NCBI RefSeq assembly: GCF_017351175.1
Contig: NZ_JAFMPN010000020.1
Location: 23,317-87,316 of the forward strand
Length of the DNA stretch: 64,000 nucleotides
Direction of reading: 5' to 3'
Source of the DNA: Desulfovibrio sp. Huiquan2017
GTDB lineage: Bacteria > Desulfobacterota > Desulfovibrionia > Desulfovibrionales > Desulfovibrionaceae
Both the position numbers and the translations under genes were made by a program. Positions 41,995 to 50,127 of the stretch are shown piece by piece. The notes below the pieces were generated by a model, which made no database searches, had not been told where the DNA came from, and saw nothing but the letters and a program-made list of their open reading frames with translations. Within the stretch, counting starts at the first letter, position 1. Each line of letters opens with the position of its first letter.

Positions 41995-43074
41995 TTAGTC
42001 CCTGGGCACGGCATAGAGCACGGTGTCCCCGAAAAAGTAGGTGTAGTGGCGCAGGTAGAATTTGTAGTCTACCCGCATTTCGTTCAATATCGCCGGAATT
42101 CGGACCATGTCGTCGGCCAGGTGGTAAATGGAAATGGCCAGCCTGGGCGAGAATCGCTCAATGGTCTCCCGGCAGCCGAGCAGGGCGTTCTGTTCGGCCC
42201 CCTCGATGTCCATCTTGATGAAATCCACGCGGTCCAGGCCGTTGTTTTGGACAAAGGCGTCCAGGGTGATGGTCTCGATGTGTTGGGTGGCCTCGGCGTC
42301 GCCATCCTCCAGGGCCGTCAACCGGCTTCCGCTTTCGGATATTTCGGCTCCCCCCGTTTCATTCCAGAGCCCGAACGGGGCGACCTCGACATTGGCCCAA
42401 TCGGATGCTTTGCAACGCTGCTCGATGCTCGCCCGGCTGGCGTCCATGGGCTCGAAGACATAAATTTTCCCATTGACCCCCGTCCGCTGACGGAAGATCT
42501 GGGCCGTGTCGCCACATTCCCCGCCGCCGTCGATAACCACGTCGCCCTCGCGCACGCACGCGCCGCATTCCGGGAGATGGTACTGCCCCAGCGCCAGCAG
42601 CGTCAGGTTGAAGACGGGCAGCCCGGTGGCCGCGGCCTTGTCCTTGTTCTCCTCGCGCACGCGCATGAACTTCTCCCTGGTAACCGGGGCCGGAAAGACC
42701 GAGTCGGCCAGGCCTTGGAGGTAGGGTGCGGCGTACCGATGCCGGACGTACCAATCGAAGGTCCTGCGGGACTCCTCGTCTTCGAGCAGGGCGTAGGTGC
42801 GGTCAAATCCCTCGGGATCGGCGACGATCCGTTCATGGGTCGCCATCAGCATGGAGTGGGCCCAGAGGTGCGGCAGAAGCTCATCCTGGATGGTCTGGAT
42901 ATACTCCCGGCTCTGCACGCCGTAGCCGCGTTTCTTCAGCCAGCGGTTCGCCAACCGCGCGAAGTAGTTCTGCAGCCTATCCGGGGGCCGCAGACCGGCG
43001 TTCTCCCAATCGAATTGGAGACAGGTCCTGGACGCGGAAGCAATCAGTTCTCGGGTGTGTGAGGGGGATGTCAT
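41995..43074 (-). CDS. FkbM family methyltransferase
   Basis: 359 residues from the ATG at 43074; the frame is open further upstream but that part overlaps the glycosyltransferase and has no protein-like pattern. The last 200 residues are an FkbM domain: DVVIDGGGECGDTAQIFRQR (AdoMet motif I), YVFEPMDASRASIEQ, and VDFIKMDIEGAEQNALLGC. Such enzymes O-methylate sugars or small molecules. The start overlaps the stop of the glycosyltransferase gene upstream by four bases, so a methylated sugar residue in the glycan is a reasonable inference. Confidence 0.88.
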   Translation of the reverse strand: MTSPSHTRELIASASRTCLQFDWENAGLRPPDRLQNYFARLANRWLKKRGYGVQSREYIQTIQDELLPHLWAHSMLMATHERIVADPEGFDRTYALLEDEESRRTFDWYVRHRYAAPYLQGLADSVFPAPVTREKFMRVREENKDKAAATGLPVFNLTLLALGQYHLPECGACVREGDVVIDGGGECGDTAQIFRQRTGVNGKIYVFEPMDASRASIEQRCKASDWANVEVAPFGLWNETGGAEISESGSRLTALEDGDAEATQHIETITLDAFVQNNGLDRVDFIKMDIEGAEQNALLGCRETIERFSPRLAISIYHLADDMVRIPAILNEMRVDYKFYLRHYTYFFGDTVLYAVPRD

Positions 43075-44069
43075 GATGTTTTTTGGGTCATCCGGGTATA
43101 GACGTTGATGAAAGGGGCCCGCAACAGACGCAGCAGGTTCTTGGGCCGGAGCAGAATTTTCAAGCTTACACGCGGAGAAATCCTGGCCACAGCAGTCAGA
43201 TAAACGAAATAGTCCCGCCAGTTGTGTCGTGACTTGATCAACTCCCGTGCAGGCCGTCGCGCTTGGTCGTAGAGGTATCCGTCGAACCATTGCTTCCAAA
43301 AGGCGACCGGGACCTTGGACAGCGGATTGGAGCGCATGGTCCGGGGCGCTTCCACGGCCTTGAGGTTGTCCATCATCTGTTTCACGGTCAGATTGAGGCT
43401 GGCATTTCCACCGTGGTTGCGCCACACGGCGCCCCATACGGGAATGGTCCCCAGATCTCCACAGGCCATGAGCCGTAGAAGCGATTCGCTGTCCGCAGAC
43501 GTGATGTCATAGCGATAGAAATCGAGGGCCAGGGCGGTTTTGCGGTGGTAGACCGTGGTTGGGTGGCAACAGTAGTAGGTTTCGTCGCCGAGTGCCCGGT
43601 ACGCCTGTTCGGGGGGCAAAATCACGTCCCAGGAAAGGGGGGTGTCGTTTTTCAACAGTTCCCGCCCCGTCCCCGCTTCTTCCAGGCAGCGGCAGGATAC
43701 CATGACCAGGCCCGGATGCCCGGCCACCAGAGACATCGCCTTTTCAATGAACGTGGGGTCGTGGAAATAGTCGTCTCCATCCAGGTTGACGACCCACTCT
43801 CCGTTTGTTCTTTCATATAATGTGGTGCGGTAGTTGGCGACTCTGCCAAGGTTTGTTTCGTTTCTGTAGATCGTCACGTTGGGGAGCGGCGCATACCGAT
43901 TCAAAATCTCGGCCACCCGGGGGTCCGGGGAAGCGTCATCTGAGACGACGATCTCCAGGGAAGGGTAAGTCTGGGCAAGGGCGCTTTCAATGGCCGCTTC
44001 CAGATACTGCTTCTGATTGTAAGTGGGGATCATTACGCTGACAAGCGGGGAGCGTGTATCGTTGTTCAT
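43071..44069 (-). CDS. family 2 glycosyltransferase
   Basis: 332 residues from the ATG at 44069; an upstream extension to 44168 has no ribosome site and no homology-like pattern. VSVMIPTYNQKQYLEAAIES, SDDASPDPRV and WVVNLDGDDYFHDPTF are the donor-binding motifs. It is a paralogue of the glycosyltransferase at 26979. Coupled to the FkbM gene by a four-base overlap. It is the last complete gene before the att copy of the second island. Confidence 0.9.
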   Translation of the reverse strand: MNNDTRSPLVSVMIPTYNQKQYLEAAIESALAQTYPSLEIVVSDDASPDPRVAEILNRYAPLPNVTIYRNETNLGRVANYRTTLYERTNGEWVVNLDGDDYFHDPTFIEKAMSLVAGHPGLVMVSCRCLEEAGTGRELLKNDTPLSWDVILPPEQAYRALGDETYYCCHPTTVYHRKTALALDFYRYDITSADSESLLRLMACGDLGTIPVWGAVWRNHGGNASLNLTVKQMMDNLKAVEAPRTMRSNPLSKVPVAFWKQWFDGYLYDQARRPARELIKSRHNWRDYFVYLTAVARISPRVSLKILLRPKNLLRLLRAPFINVYTRMTQKTS

Positions 44070-44473
44070 GTTGTTTTTCTGTATTTGGAAAGAGGGCGTC
44101 TCGCGAATTTCTGAATCGGGGCTACTATCACCATTCGAATGATATCCTATTCCCGAAAAAGTCGTCACAATCCGGGAGCCCGAAACCTACCACCGCACAT
44201 GGTCGGATACTTCCGATCAAGACGCATTGATTACCGGCAATTACCCGCTCGAACTGTGCCCCTAGGCTATTTTAAATTTTATAGGTCTTCCGGAATGGCG
44301 TCAAGGACGGTTGTTTCGCCATTGCTAGTCAGTTCGCGGCCCTTCCGCCGTCTTTTCTGGGGGGGGGGCGACTTATGCGGGAGTGAGCTAAACCCTCTCC
44401 ATACGCGCTATTCAAAATGAGCGCATAAGTGGCTCCGTAAAGTGTGTTGTAAGTCTGTGCCATAGGGGCCCTG
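44070..44473. other. intergenic, no gene seen
   Basis: 404 bases between the polysaccharide genes and the integrase-tail remnant. I see no credible frame. The base composition is more AT-rich than the flanking genes, as expected for the promoter region of the leftward glycosyltransferase gene. Confidence 0.45.
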
Positions 44474-44526
44474 GCCGATGCGCCCGGAAGCTGATCCCAG
44501 AAAAAATGACATTTTTGGGGGATACA
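44474..44526 (+). pseudogene. 3'-end remnant of a tRNA-Glu island integrase
   Basis: Similar to 4621-4672 and to the end of the intact integrase: GGCCGATGCG, CCGGAAGCTGATCCC, AGAAAAAATGACATTTTTGG in the same order, followed by the conserved hairpin and tRNA-derived core. Only the tail remains. It implies that an element also once lay to the left of this site. Confidence 0.45.
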
Positions 44527-44536
44527 TGAAAAGAAA

Positions 44537-44730
44537 AAGGCCTTACGCAATTTGCGTAAGGCCTTGTATTTCCTTGGCGTCCCCAAGGGGATTTGAACCC
44601 CTGTTAACGGCGTGAAAGGCCGTAAACAATCAACCGGAAGGTCGCTTACCTATGTTATTTCAATGGGTTAAAATGCCATATTCACCACAAAAATCATAGT
44701 TTCCGCTGAAAATGACACTTGGGTGACACG
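44537..44730. repeat. distal attachment site (att copy C) of the second tRNA-Glu island
   Basis: Hairpin 44537-44565, 49-base copy of the tRNA-Glu 3' end at 44575-44623 identical to that at 4720-4768, then a 107-base arm (44624-44730) close to the arm at 4769-4876 and ending with TGACAC-TTGGG-TGACAC. With the complete tRNA-Glu at 55982 it delimits a second island of about 11.4 kb. Confidence 0.85.
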
Positions 44731-44876
44731 TGGATTGGCATAATTTTCTGTTTTGAGGTGATAGGCTGCATGGTTTTCATCGGGACTATCAAGTGCCGCA
44801 ATCAAGTGATGCCGGGTTCCAGGGCTCATGATGTCTTACTGCGCTGAGATGCTCTTGGGATGAAAGGAGGGTTCAA

Positions 44877-46112
44877 TCAGAAATAATACTTCAAGCTGAA
44901 TCCACCGTAGTTGTTGATAGAGCCGAACTCGCTTCTGGGTTCCGGAGTAAAGGAGACCGTCCCGTCGCGTAGGCCCGGCCCGGTGTTAATCCCTACAAAA
45001 ACCTGCAATTGGGTGTTGTCGCTCAACGAAATGTCCAGTTCCGGGCGGATCAGTGCAGATTGGTCCTTGAGATTCCAAATACCCAGGACCTGCACTGTGA
45101 CCAGGGGGTGGATTTCATAGGAAGGGCGGACGAGAAGGTATTGCTGCCCAGCCAGCGAGGTCATCCCCTCCTGCATGGAGGCGGAGGACAAGGCGTCGGC
45201 ATACCTGTCTGGAGAACCCGCCCCCGCACCGTTGTAGAGATATTCGGCGAGCAGTTCCAGGCCGTTGTCAAAGCGATACCAGGCCTCGACCCCGGCAATG
45301 GGGAAGGAGTCGTACAGGTCGCCGGGTTCCTCGGCCCGTTTCCGTCCCCGGTACTGGACGAACTCGGCCTTCAGCCCCACTCCGTGGACGTCCCCCGCAA
45401 TGCCCGTCCCGGCCATGTCGCGGCTGCGCAGACGACCGGCGATGCCGAGCATATCCACTCCAGCCACGTTGTACGAGCCGGTGGCCAGGTACGAGTTGTT
45501 AGCGTCGCCGTCCCCCATCACAAAGGTTCCGCCCACTTGTCCGCCCAGCCCGAAGTAGTGCGTCGCACGAACCGCATCGACGCCGGAACGAGTATCCGTG
45601 TCCAGGGCGTCCGGCGAAAAGGGCTGCACCACATCCAGGGGGGAGACGAGGGCCATCCGACCGAATCCCACCGCCTGGCGCCCCAGGGATAATTCGTTGT
45701 CTTCGCCATGTAGAGAAAACATGAGCCGGTCCACTTCGGCTGCATCCTCCTGGTGTCGGCCGTTCTTCAGTGTGGCATCCATGTCCAGGCGACGGTTGGC
45801 GTTCAGGGTGCGGTAGCGAGAAATCTTCTGGTCGATGGCGGAATCCGAGAGCATCAACTCGTTCTTGATGGCGACTTCGTAGTCGAAGGATTCGTCGGGA
45901 GCACTTTTAAGATAGGCCCGTTGCTCGTTGTACGAATAGAATCCGGCTCCTGAATTCATCGCCGAAGGCTGGATGCTGACGTTGGTGGATTTGAGAAAAC
46001 CGCCGACGGAGACGTCGCTCCAATCCCAGGCCCACGCCGAAGAGGGCATGGTCAGCATCCATCCCATGAAGAGAAGGACCCGCCATGACCATCCCGACCG
46101 CAACCGGATCAC
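44877..46112 (-). CDS. outer-membrane beta-barrel protein
   Basis: 411 residues. Signal peptide (VLLFMGWMLTMPSSAWA), then barrel-like alternation and the C-terminal motif FSLKYYF ending in Phe. Segments such as DNELSLGRQAVGFGRMALVSPLD and FDNGLELLAEYLYNGAGAG resemble alginate-export/porin-like barrels. Its ATG overlaps the stop of the LolD-like gene by four bases. It is the last gene of the operon and the first beside the att site, the same place as the barrel at 4939-6336 of the first island, which ends similarly (ELRCVYYF). Confidence 0.75.
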   Translation of the reverse strand: MIRLRSGWSWRVLLFMGWMLTMPSSAWAWDWSDVSVGGFLKSTNVSIQPSAMNSGAGFYSYNEQRAYLKSAPDESFDYEVAIKNELMLSDSAIDQKISRYRTLNANRRLDMDATLKNGRHQEDAAEVDRLMFSLHGEDNELSLGRQAVGFGRMALVSPLDVVQPFSPDALDTDTRSGVDAVRATHYFGLGGQVGGTFVMGDGDANNSYLATGSYNVAGVDMLGIAGRLRSRDMAGTGIAGDVHGVGLKAEFVQYRGRKRAEEPGDLYDSFPIAGVEAWYRFDNGLELLAEYLYNGAGAGSPDRYADALSSASMQEGMTSLAGQQYLLVRPSYEIHPLVTVQVLGIWNLKDQSALIRPELDISLSDNTQLQVFVGINTGPGLRDGTVSFTPEPRSEFGSINNYGGFSLKYYF

Positions 46113-46798
46113 CTGTGGGCCTCCGTGTCGCTGAACAGTATGCCGTCCTTCAGTTCGACCACCCGCCGAGCATATTCTATGACCAGGGGGTCGTGTGAAC
46201 TGAAGACGAACGTGGTCTTCCTGGTCTCATTGAGCTTGACCATGATCTCAAGGAGATTCCGGCTGGTCTTGGTATCGAGGTTGGCGGTTGGTTCATCCGC
46301 AATGATCAGCGCCGGGGACGCGGCCATTGCCCGGATAATGGCCACCCGCTGCTGTTGTCCACCCGAGAGATCGTTGGGCCTTCGGTGCAGAAGGTGCTCC
46401 ATGTGCAGCTCGGCGAAGAGTTCGCGCACCTTGTTGCGACGCTTCTTTTCGGGGACCCCTTGTAGCAACAGGATGAACTCGGCGTTCTCCTCGGCCGTCA
46501 AAACGGGAATGAGGTTGTAGGCCTGAAAAATGAAGCCGATGGAATACAGCCGGAAGTCGGCTAGCTCGTTGTCCGGCATCTTCTCGAGCGGTTTGCCGTG
46601 CACCGCAACCGAACCGCTTGAAGGGCGATCAAGCCCCCCCATGAGGTTCAGCGCCGTGGTCTTCCCGCTGCCGGAAGGTCCAGACAGAACCGTGAATTCC
46701 CCCTGTCGAATGGTCAGGTCGAGATCCGTCAAAGCGGCCGTTTTCAGGCTGCCTTTGACATATATCTTTGATGTTCGCCTACATTCTATCAGTGCCAT
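46109..46798 (-). CDS. ABC transporter ATPase, LolD/MacB type
   Basis: 229 residues. Walker A GPSGSGKTTALNLMGGLDRP, Q-loop FQAYNLIP, signature LSGGQQQR, Walker B IIADEPTANLD and switch His SSHDPL. It should energise one or both FtsX permeases encoded upstream in the operon (34-base gap to the nearer one). It is a relative of the ATPase at 8351 and shares FIFQ.[FY]NLIPVL with it. Confidence 0.93.
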   Translation of the reverse strand: MALIECRRTSKIYVKGSLKTAALTDLDLTIRQGEFTVLSGPSGSGKTTALNLMGGLDRPSSGSVAVHGKPLEKMPDNELADFRLYSIGFIFQAYNLIPVLTAEENAEFILLLQGVPEKKRRNKVRELFAELHMEHLLHRRPNDLSGGQQQRVAIIRAMAASPALIIADEPTANLDTKTSRNLLEIMVKLNETRKTTFVFSSHDPLVIEYARRVVELKDGILFSDTEAHR

Positions 46799-46832
46799 AC
46801 AAACCTCAATCCAGAGTCGAAGTTCACATCAA

Positions 46833-48065
46833 TCAGTTGTGGCGCAATGCGGCCACGGGGGTTACCCGCGAGGCCTTGAACGCCGGGTACAGTGACGCGA
46901 TCAGACAGAGAACGACCATGAAAACAGAGACCCGGGCCATCCAGGGGACATCCCATCTCGCATACAGCAGGGCTGAAAAAATAACTCCGCCGAACTCCAG
47001 GTTCGCGGGAATGAAATAGCGCAGGTCGAATCCGTAAATAGTAAGATACCAGGTGGCCAGGGAAGCCAATGCGGAACCGGCCAGAGCGGCCGCCGCACCA
47101 AGCACCAGAGCCTCGGCGAGGATCATGCGCCGGATCAGAGACCCGGACGCGCCGAGGCCCCGGATCATCCCGAACTCTTTCAGCCGTTCCATGACCGACA
47201 TGAGCAGTGTGTTGGTCACGCCGAAGGTCACGATCAACAGCAGAATCGTGGACAGGACGATACCCCCGGCGTAGTCCCACCGTATGGCACTGTACAGGTT
47301 GGGCATGGTGGTCTCCCAGGCTGCGGCCGTCAGTTCCGGGTGCTGGGCCAGCGTGTCGTCCACCAGCGGCATGACGGTCCCTTGCGAATCGGCCTCATCG
47401 AGAACTAGGGACAGCTCGTTTACCTGTCCCGGCGTTCCCGACATCCCGGTTGCGGCAGCCCTGGAAACCATGACAAGCGACTGATCCACATCTCTGATGC
47501 CGGAACGGATGATGCCTCGGACCTTGAACCGCTCGCTGACCATCTCCCCATTTTGGGACTGAACCGTGACGATCAGGGGACGGCCGATACCGATCTTTAA
47601 TTCCTTGACGAGTCGTTCACCCACAAGGGCGCTTCGTTCTTTCCAGCCGTCGGCAAAAACCTCCGTCGGGATGTCTTTCAAGAAAGGATTGCTCGCCGCC
47701 TCCACGCCAATGTCGGTACCCACCAGGCTGATTCTGCGGCTGCCCCAGCCGGTCTGCGCCAATCCCGTCATGTGAAGCCGCGGTATGACCGTCTTCACCC
47801 CGGGGAGCGCGGCAATGCGAGCCGTCAAATCTCCCGGTTCAAAGACAAGACCGGGCGCACGCTGCTCCAGGTAGCCCTTCCGCATGACGGCGATATGCCC
47901 CGTCCCGGAGCGCACGCCGCATTCAACCATGTAGGAATACACGCCGGTGGTGAAGTTGTGGTAGACCTGCACCAGCGCCAGACTCAGGCTTATGCCGAGA
48001 AAGGTGATCAGGGTGCGCAGCCTGTTGCGGCAGAGGTTCCGTATCGCCAGCTTGAAGGACAGCAT
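46833..48065 (-). CDS. FtsX-family ABC permease
   Basis: 410 residues. Start KLAIRNLCRNRLRTLITFLGISLSLALVQV (first membrane segment), a periplasmic domain, then three C-terminal segments with FGVTNTLLMSVMERLKEFGMIRGLGASGS, the FtsX/MacB signature. It follows the other FtsX gene with one base between stop and start, so the two probably form a heterodimeric permease like LolC/LolE. Confidence 0.92.
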   Translation of the reverse strand: MLSFKLAIRNLCRNRLRTLITFLGISLSLALVQVYHNFTTGVYSYMVECGVRSGTGHIAVMRKGYLEQRAPGLVFEPGDLTARIAALPGVKTVIPRLHMTGLAQTGWGSRRISLVGTDIGVEAASNPFLKDIPTEVFADGWKERSALVGERLVKELKIGIGRPLIVTVQSQNGEMVSERFKVRGIIRSGIRDVDQSLVMVSRAAATGMSGTPGQVNELSLVLDEADSQGTVMPLVDDTLAQHPELTAAAWETTMPNLYSAIRWDYAGGIVLSTILLLIVTFGVTNTLLMSVMERLKEFGMIRGLGASGSLIRRMILAEALVLGAAAALAGSALASLATWYLTIYGFDLRYFIPANLEFGGVIFSALLYARWDVPWMARVSVFMVVLCLIASLYPAFKASRVTPVAALRHN

Positions 48066-48066
48066 C

Positions 48067-49353
48067 CTACTCTCCCCGAATTACTTCGACCGGCGTCAGT
48101 TTCGCCGCCTTGTTCGCGGGGACGAATCCGGCCACGGGACAGACTATGAGCAGGCATAGGGCTGCCAGGATCTGGCCTGCCGGATGGATTACGGCATGGA
48201 TTCTGGGCATGATGGTTCCGCCTCCATAGGTTATGGGGGCGACCGAGCCCGAGAGATCTATGCCCACGCCGGACAGGAACCAATTGAACAAGAAACCCAG
48301 GATGATGCCGAAGGCCACGGCGACGCAGCCCATGAAGAGGCTTTCCAGAAGGACCATGACCCGGATGTTCCAGGGGCGCACTCCGAGGGCCATGATGACG
48401 CCGAACTCCCTGGAGCGCTCCATGACCGACATGTAAAAGGTGTTGAACACGCAGAGCGCGGCCGTCAGATACATGATGGCCATGATGATCCCGTTGGTCA
48501 CGTGGCTGATGACGATGGCGTCCCTGATCTCCGGCAGGAAAGAACGCCAGTCCATTGCCTCCAGGCCGTTGGGCAGGCGCTCGGCGATCAACCCCCTGGA
48601 GTGCGAAACGTCCAGCGGGTGCCTGACGCTTACGGCCAGTTCGTGGATTTCGCCCGGCAACACCAGCAGACCTTGAAGCCATTTGAGATCAACCAGCACG
48701 AGCGCGTTGTCGTTTCGGGTGTTGCCGGTAGCGAAGACCCCTTTGATTTCAAGAAGATCGTTCCCGATGGAGCCGTCCGCGGCCTGGGTCACGAAGACAA
48801 GGCTGTCTCCGGGGGCCGCGCCCAGGCTATCGGCCAAGCCTTTGCCGATCAACGCGCCGTTGGCTGACCCGTCGAAGCCGTTCCCGGCCACAAGGTGGGC
48901 CTGGAGCGAGGTCACGGCCGCCTCTTTGTCCGGCCGGATTCCCAACACCTCCACCGAGGAGGTTTGCCTTTCATGGGAAAGTAGTCCGAAACAGCGCAGC
49001 CGGGGGGAGACGCCCCGTACTTCGGGCAAGCGCTTCAGTCCTTCCACATCAACGGTCGATTCCCCGAAGTGGGTATAAAAATCCCCGGCGTCCTTGTAAC
49101 CCTTACCGGAAATCACGATATGCCCATGGTATTGATCGGTGGCGGATGTGAGCATGTCACTCATCTTGCCCGCCGACACCCCCATGGCCACCATGAGCAT
49201 GGAACTGGCCATGATCATGGTGGAAACAGTGAGCAGTGACCTGCGTTTGTTGCGCGCGATGTTCCGAACGGCCATTTGCGCCAGCAAGTGGAATGTGACG
49301 CGGTAGGAGTTTGTGTGCGAAGTCGCGGAAGGCCGTGCGAAGTGACTGGACAT
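48067..49353 (-). CDS. FtsX-family ABC permease
   Basis: 428 residues. AVRNIARNKRRSLLTVSTMI opens the first membrane segment; the C-terminal half has LCVFNTFYMSVMERSREFGVIMALGVRP. The start is uncertain: ATG 49353 gives a 27-residue leader before the usual FtsX opening, and neither it nor an internal ATG near 49275 has a strong ribosome site. Partner of the next permease and of the ATPase at 46109. In the first island only one FtsX permease is present, so the two transporters differ in make-up. Confidence 0.9.
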   Translation of the reverse strand: MSSHFARPSATSHTNSYRVTFHLLAQMAVRNIARNKRRSLLTVSTMIMASSMLMVAMGVSAGKMSDMLTSATDQYHGHIVISGKGYKDAGDFYTHFGESTVDVEGLKRLPEVRGVSPRLRCFGLLSHERQTSSVEVLGIRPDKEAAVTSLQAHLVAGNGFDGSANGALIGKGLADSLGAAPGDSLVFVTQAADGSIGNDLLEIKGVFATGNTRNDNALVLVDLKWLQGLLVLPGEIHELAVSVRHPLDVSHSRGLIAERLPNGLEAMDWRSFLPEIRDAIVISHVTNGIIMAIMYLTAALCVFNTFYMSVMERSREFGVIMALGVRPWNIRVMVLLESLFMGCVAVAFGIILGFLFNWFLSGVGIDLSGSVAPITYGGGTIMPRIHAVIHPAGQILAALCLLIVCPVAGFVPANKAAKLTPVEVIRGE

Positions 49354-49374
49354 GTCGTCGGGGAACTCTGCCGG

Positions 49375-50127
49375 TTACCGTTTTTTCAGGTTGCGCAGAG
49401 AGAAGAAGCTTTCTTTCAGCGGTATGTCGAAGTCTATGGAGTCGTAGTGGAGCACGGTCTTTTCACCGGGCTTGTCTTCGGGGAGCACGATCATATCCAT
49501 GGGCAGAGTGTGCCCATCCACCTGTCTGACGTCGTCGAATCCGATGGTCCTGACCTTGTCGCCCAGATCGTCGAAGTATTCGATTTCCAGCGGGACGTCG
49601 TCCGGCTTTCGTATGGTGTAGATGATTTTTCCCCAGATCACGGCCGCATCGGCCTTGGGAGTGCACAGCACTTTCCTGTAGTCGTCGGTTTCCTCCATGA
49701 GGGTCAGATCGTAATCCAGGTCCACGTGGTTGGCCTTGACCAGGTCGTCGTTGGAAATGTGGCTGCCCATCCAGGACGCCCCCAGCATGGAGGGCGGTAT
49801 CTTGATGACCCTGTCCACCCGGGACAGGTAGTTCCAGACCTCCCGGTCCGACTTGAGGGTGGCCACCCCCTTTTCCTTGGCCGGAGCCGAGATCCGGGTC
49901 AGACTGTACTTTCTGCCGAGGGACCAGCCTTCCATGGAGATGGTCCGGGACCATTGCTCGGTGACGATGTGCATGGTCGCCAGCACATGGGAGGAGTCGC
50001 CGTTGTATTGCTGCTCGACATTCCGCACGAGGGCCTGAAGGTCGGCAGCCGACGCGGTGGGCGTCGGCAGCATGGCGCAGAGACAGATCGCCACCATGCA
50101 ATAGGTCAAAATCAAATTATTTTTCAT
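49375..50127 (-). CDS. LolA-like outer membrane lipoprotein-sorting protein
   Basis: 250 residues, same length as the first island's counterpart. Signal peptide (LTYCMVAICLCAMLPTPTASA), then VRNVEQQYNGDSSHVLATMH, LKSDREVWNYLSRVDRVIKIPPSMLGASWMGSHI and SNDDLVKANHVDLDYDLTL, the pattern of the periplasmic COG2834-type carriers. It overlaps the end of the large activase-like gene by eleven bases and precedes the FtsX permeases by 21. Probably the periplasmic shuttle between the ABC complex and the outer-membrane barrel. Confidence 0.88.
   Translation of the reverse strand: MKNNLILTYCMVAICLCAMLPTPTASAADLQALVRNVEQQYNGDSSHVLATMHIVTEQWSRTISMEGWSLGRKYSLTRISAPAKEKGVATLKSDREVWNYLSRVDRVIKIPPSMLGASWMGSHISNDDLVKANHVDLDYDLTLMEETDDYRKVLCTPKADAAVIWGKIIYTIRKPDDVPLEIEYFDDLGDKVRTIGFDDVRQVDGHTLPMDMIVLPEDKPGEKTVLHYDSIDFDIPLKESFFSLRNLKKR

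Noticed and set aside
43075..43437. N-terminal extension of the FkbM protein
   Set aside because: It would overlap the upstream glycosyltransferase gene by over 360 bases; the four-base overlap at 43074 is the normal arrangement.
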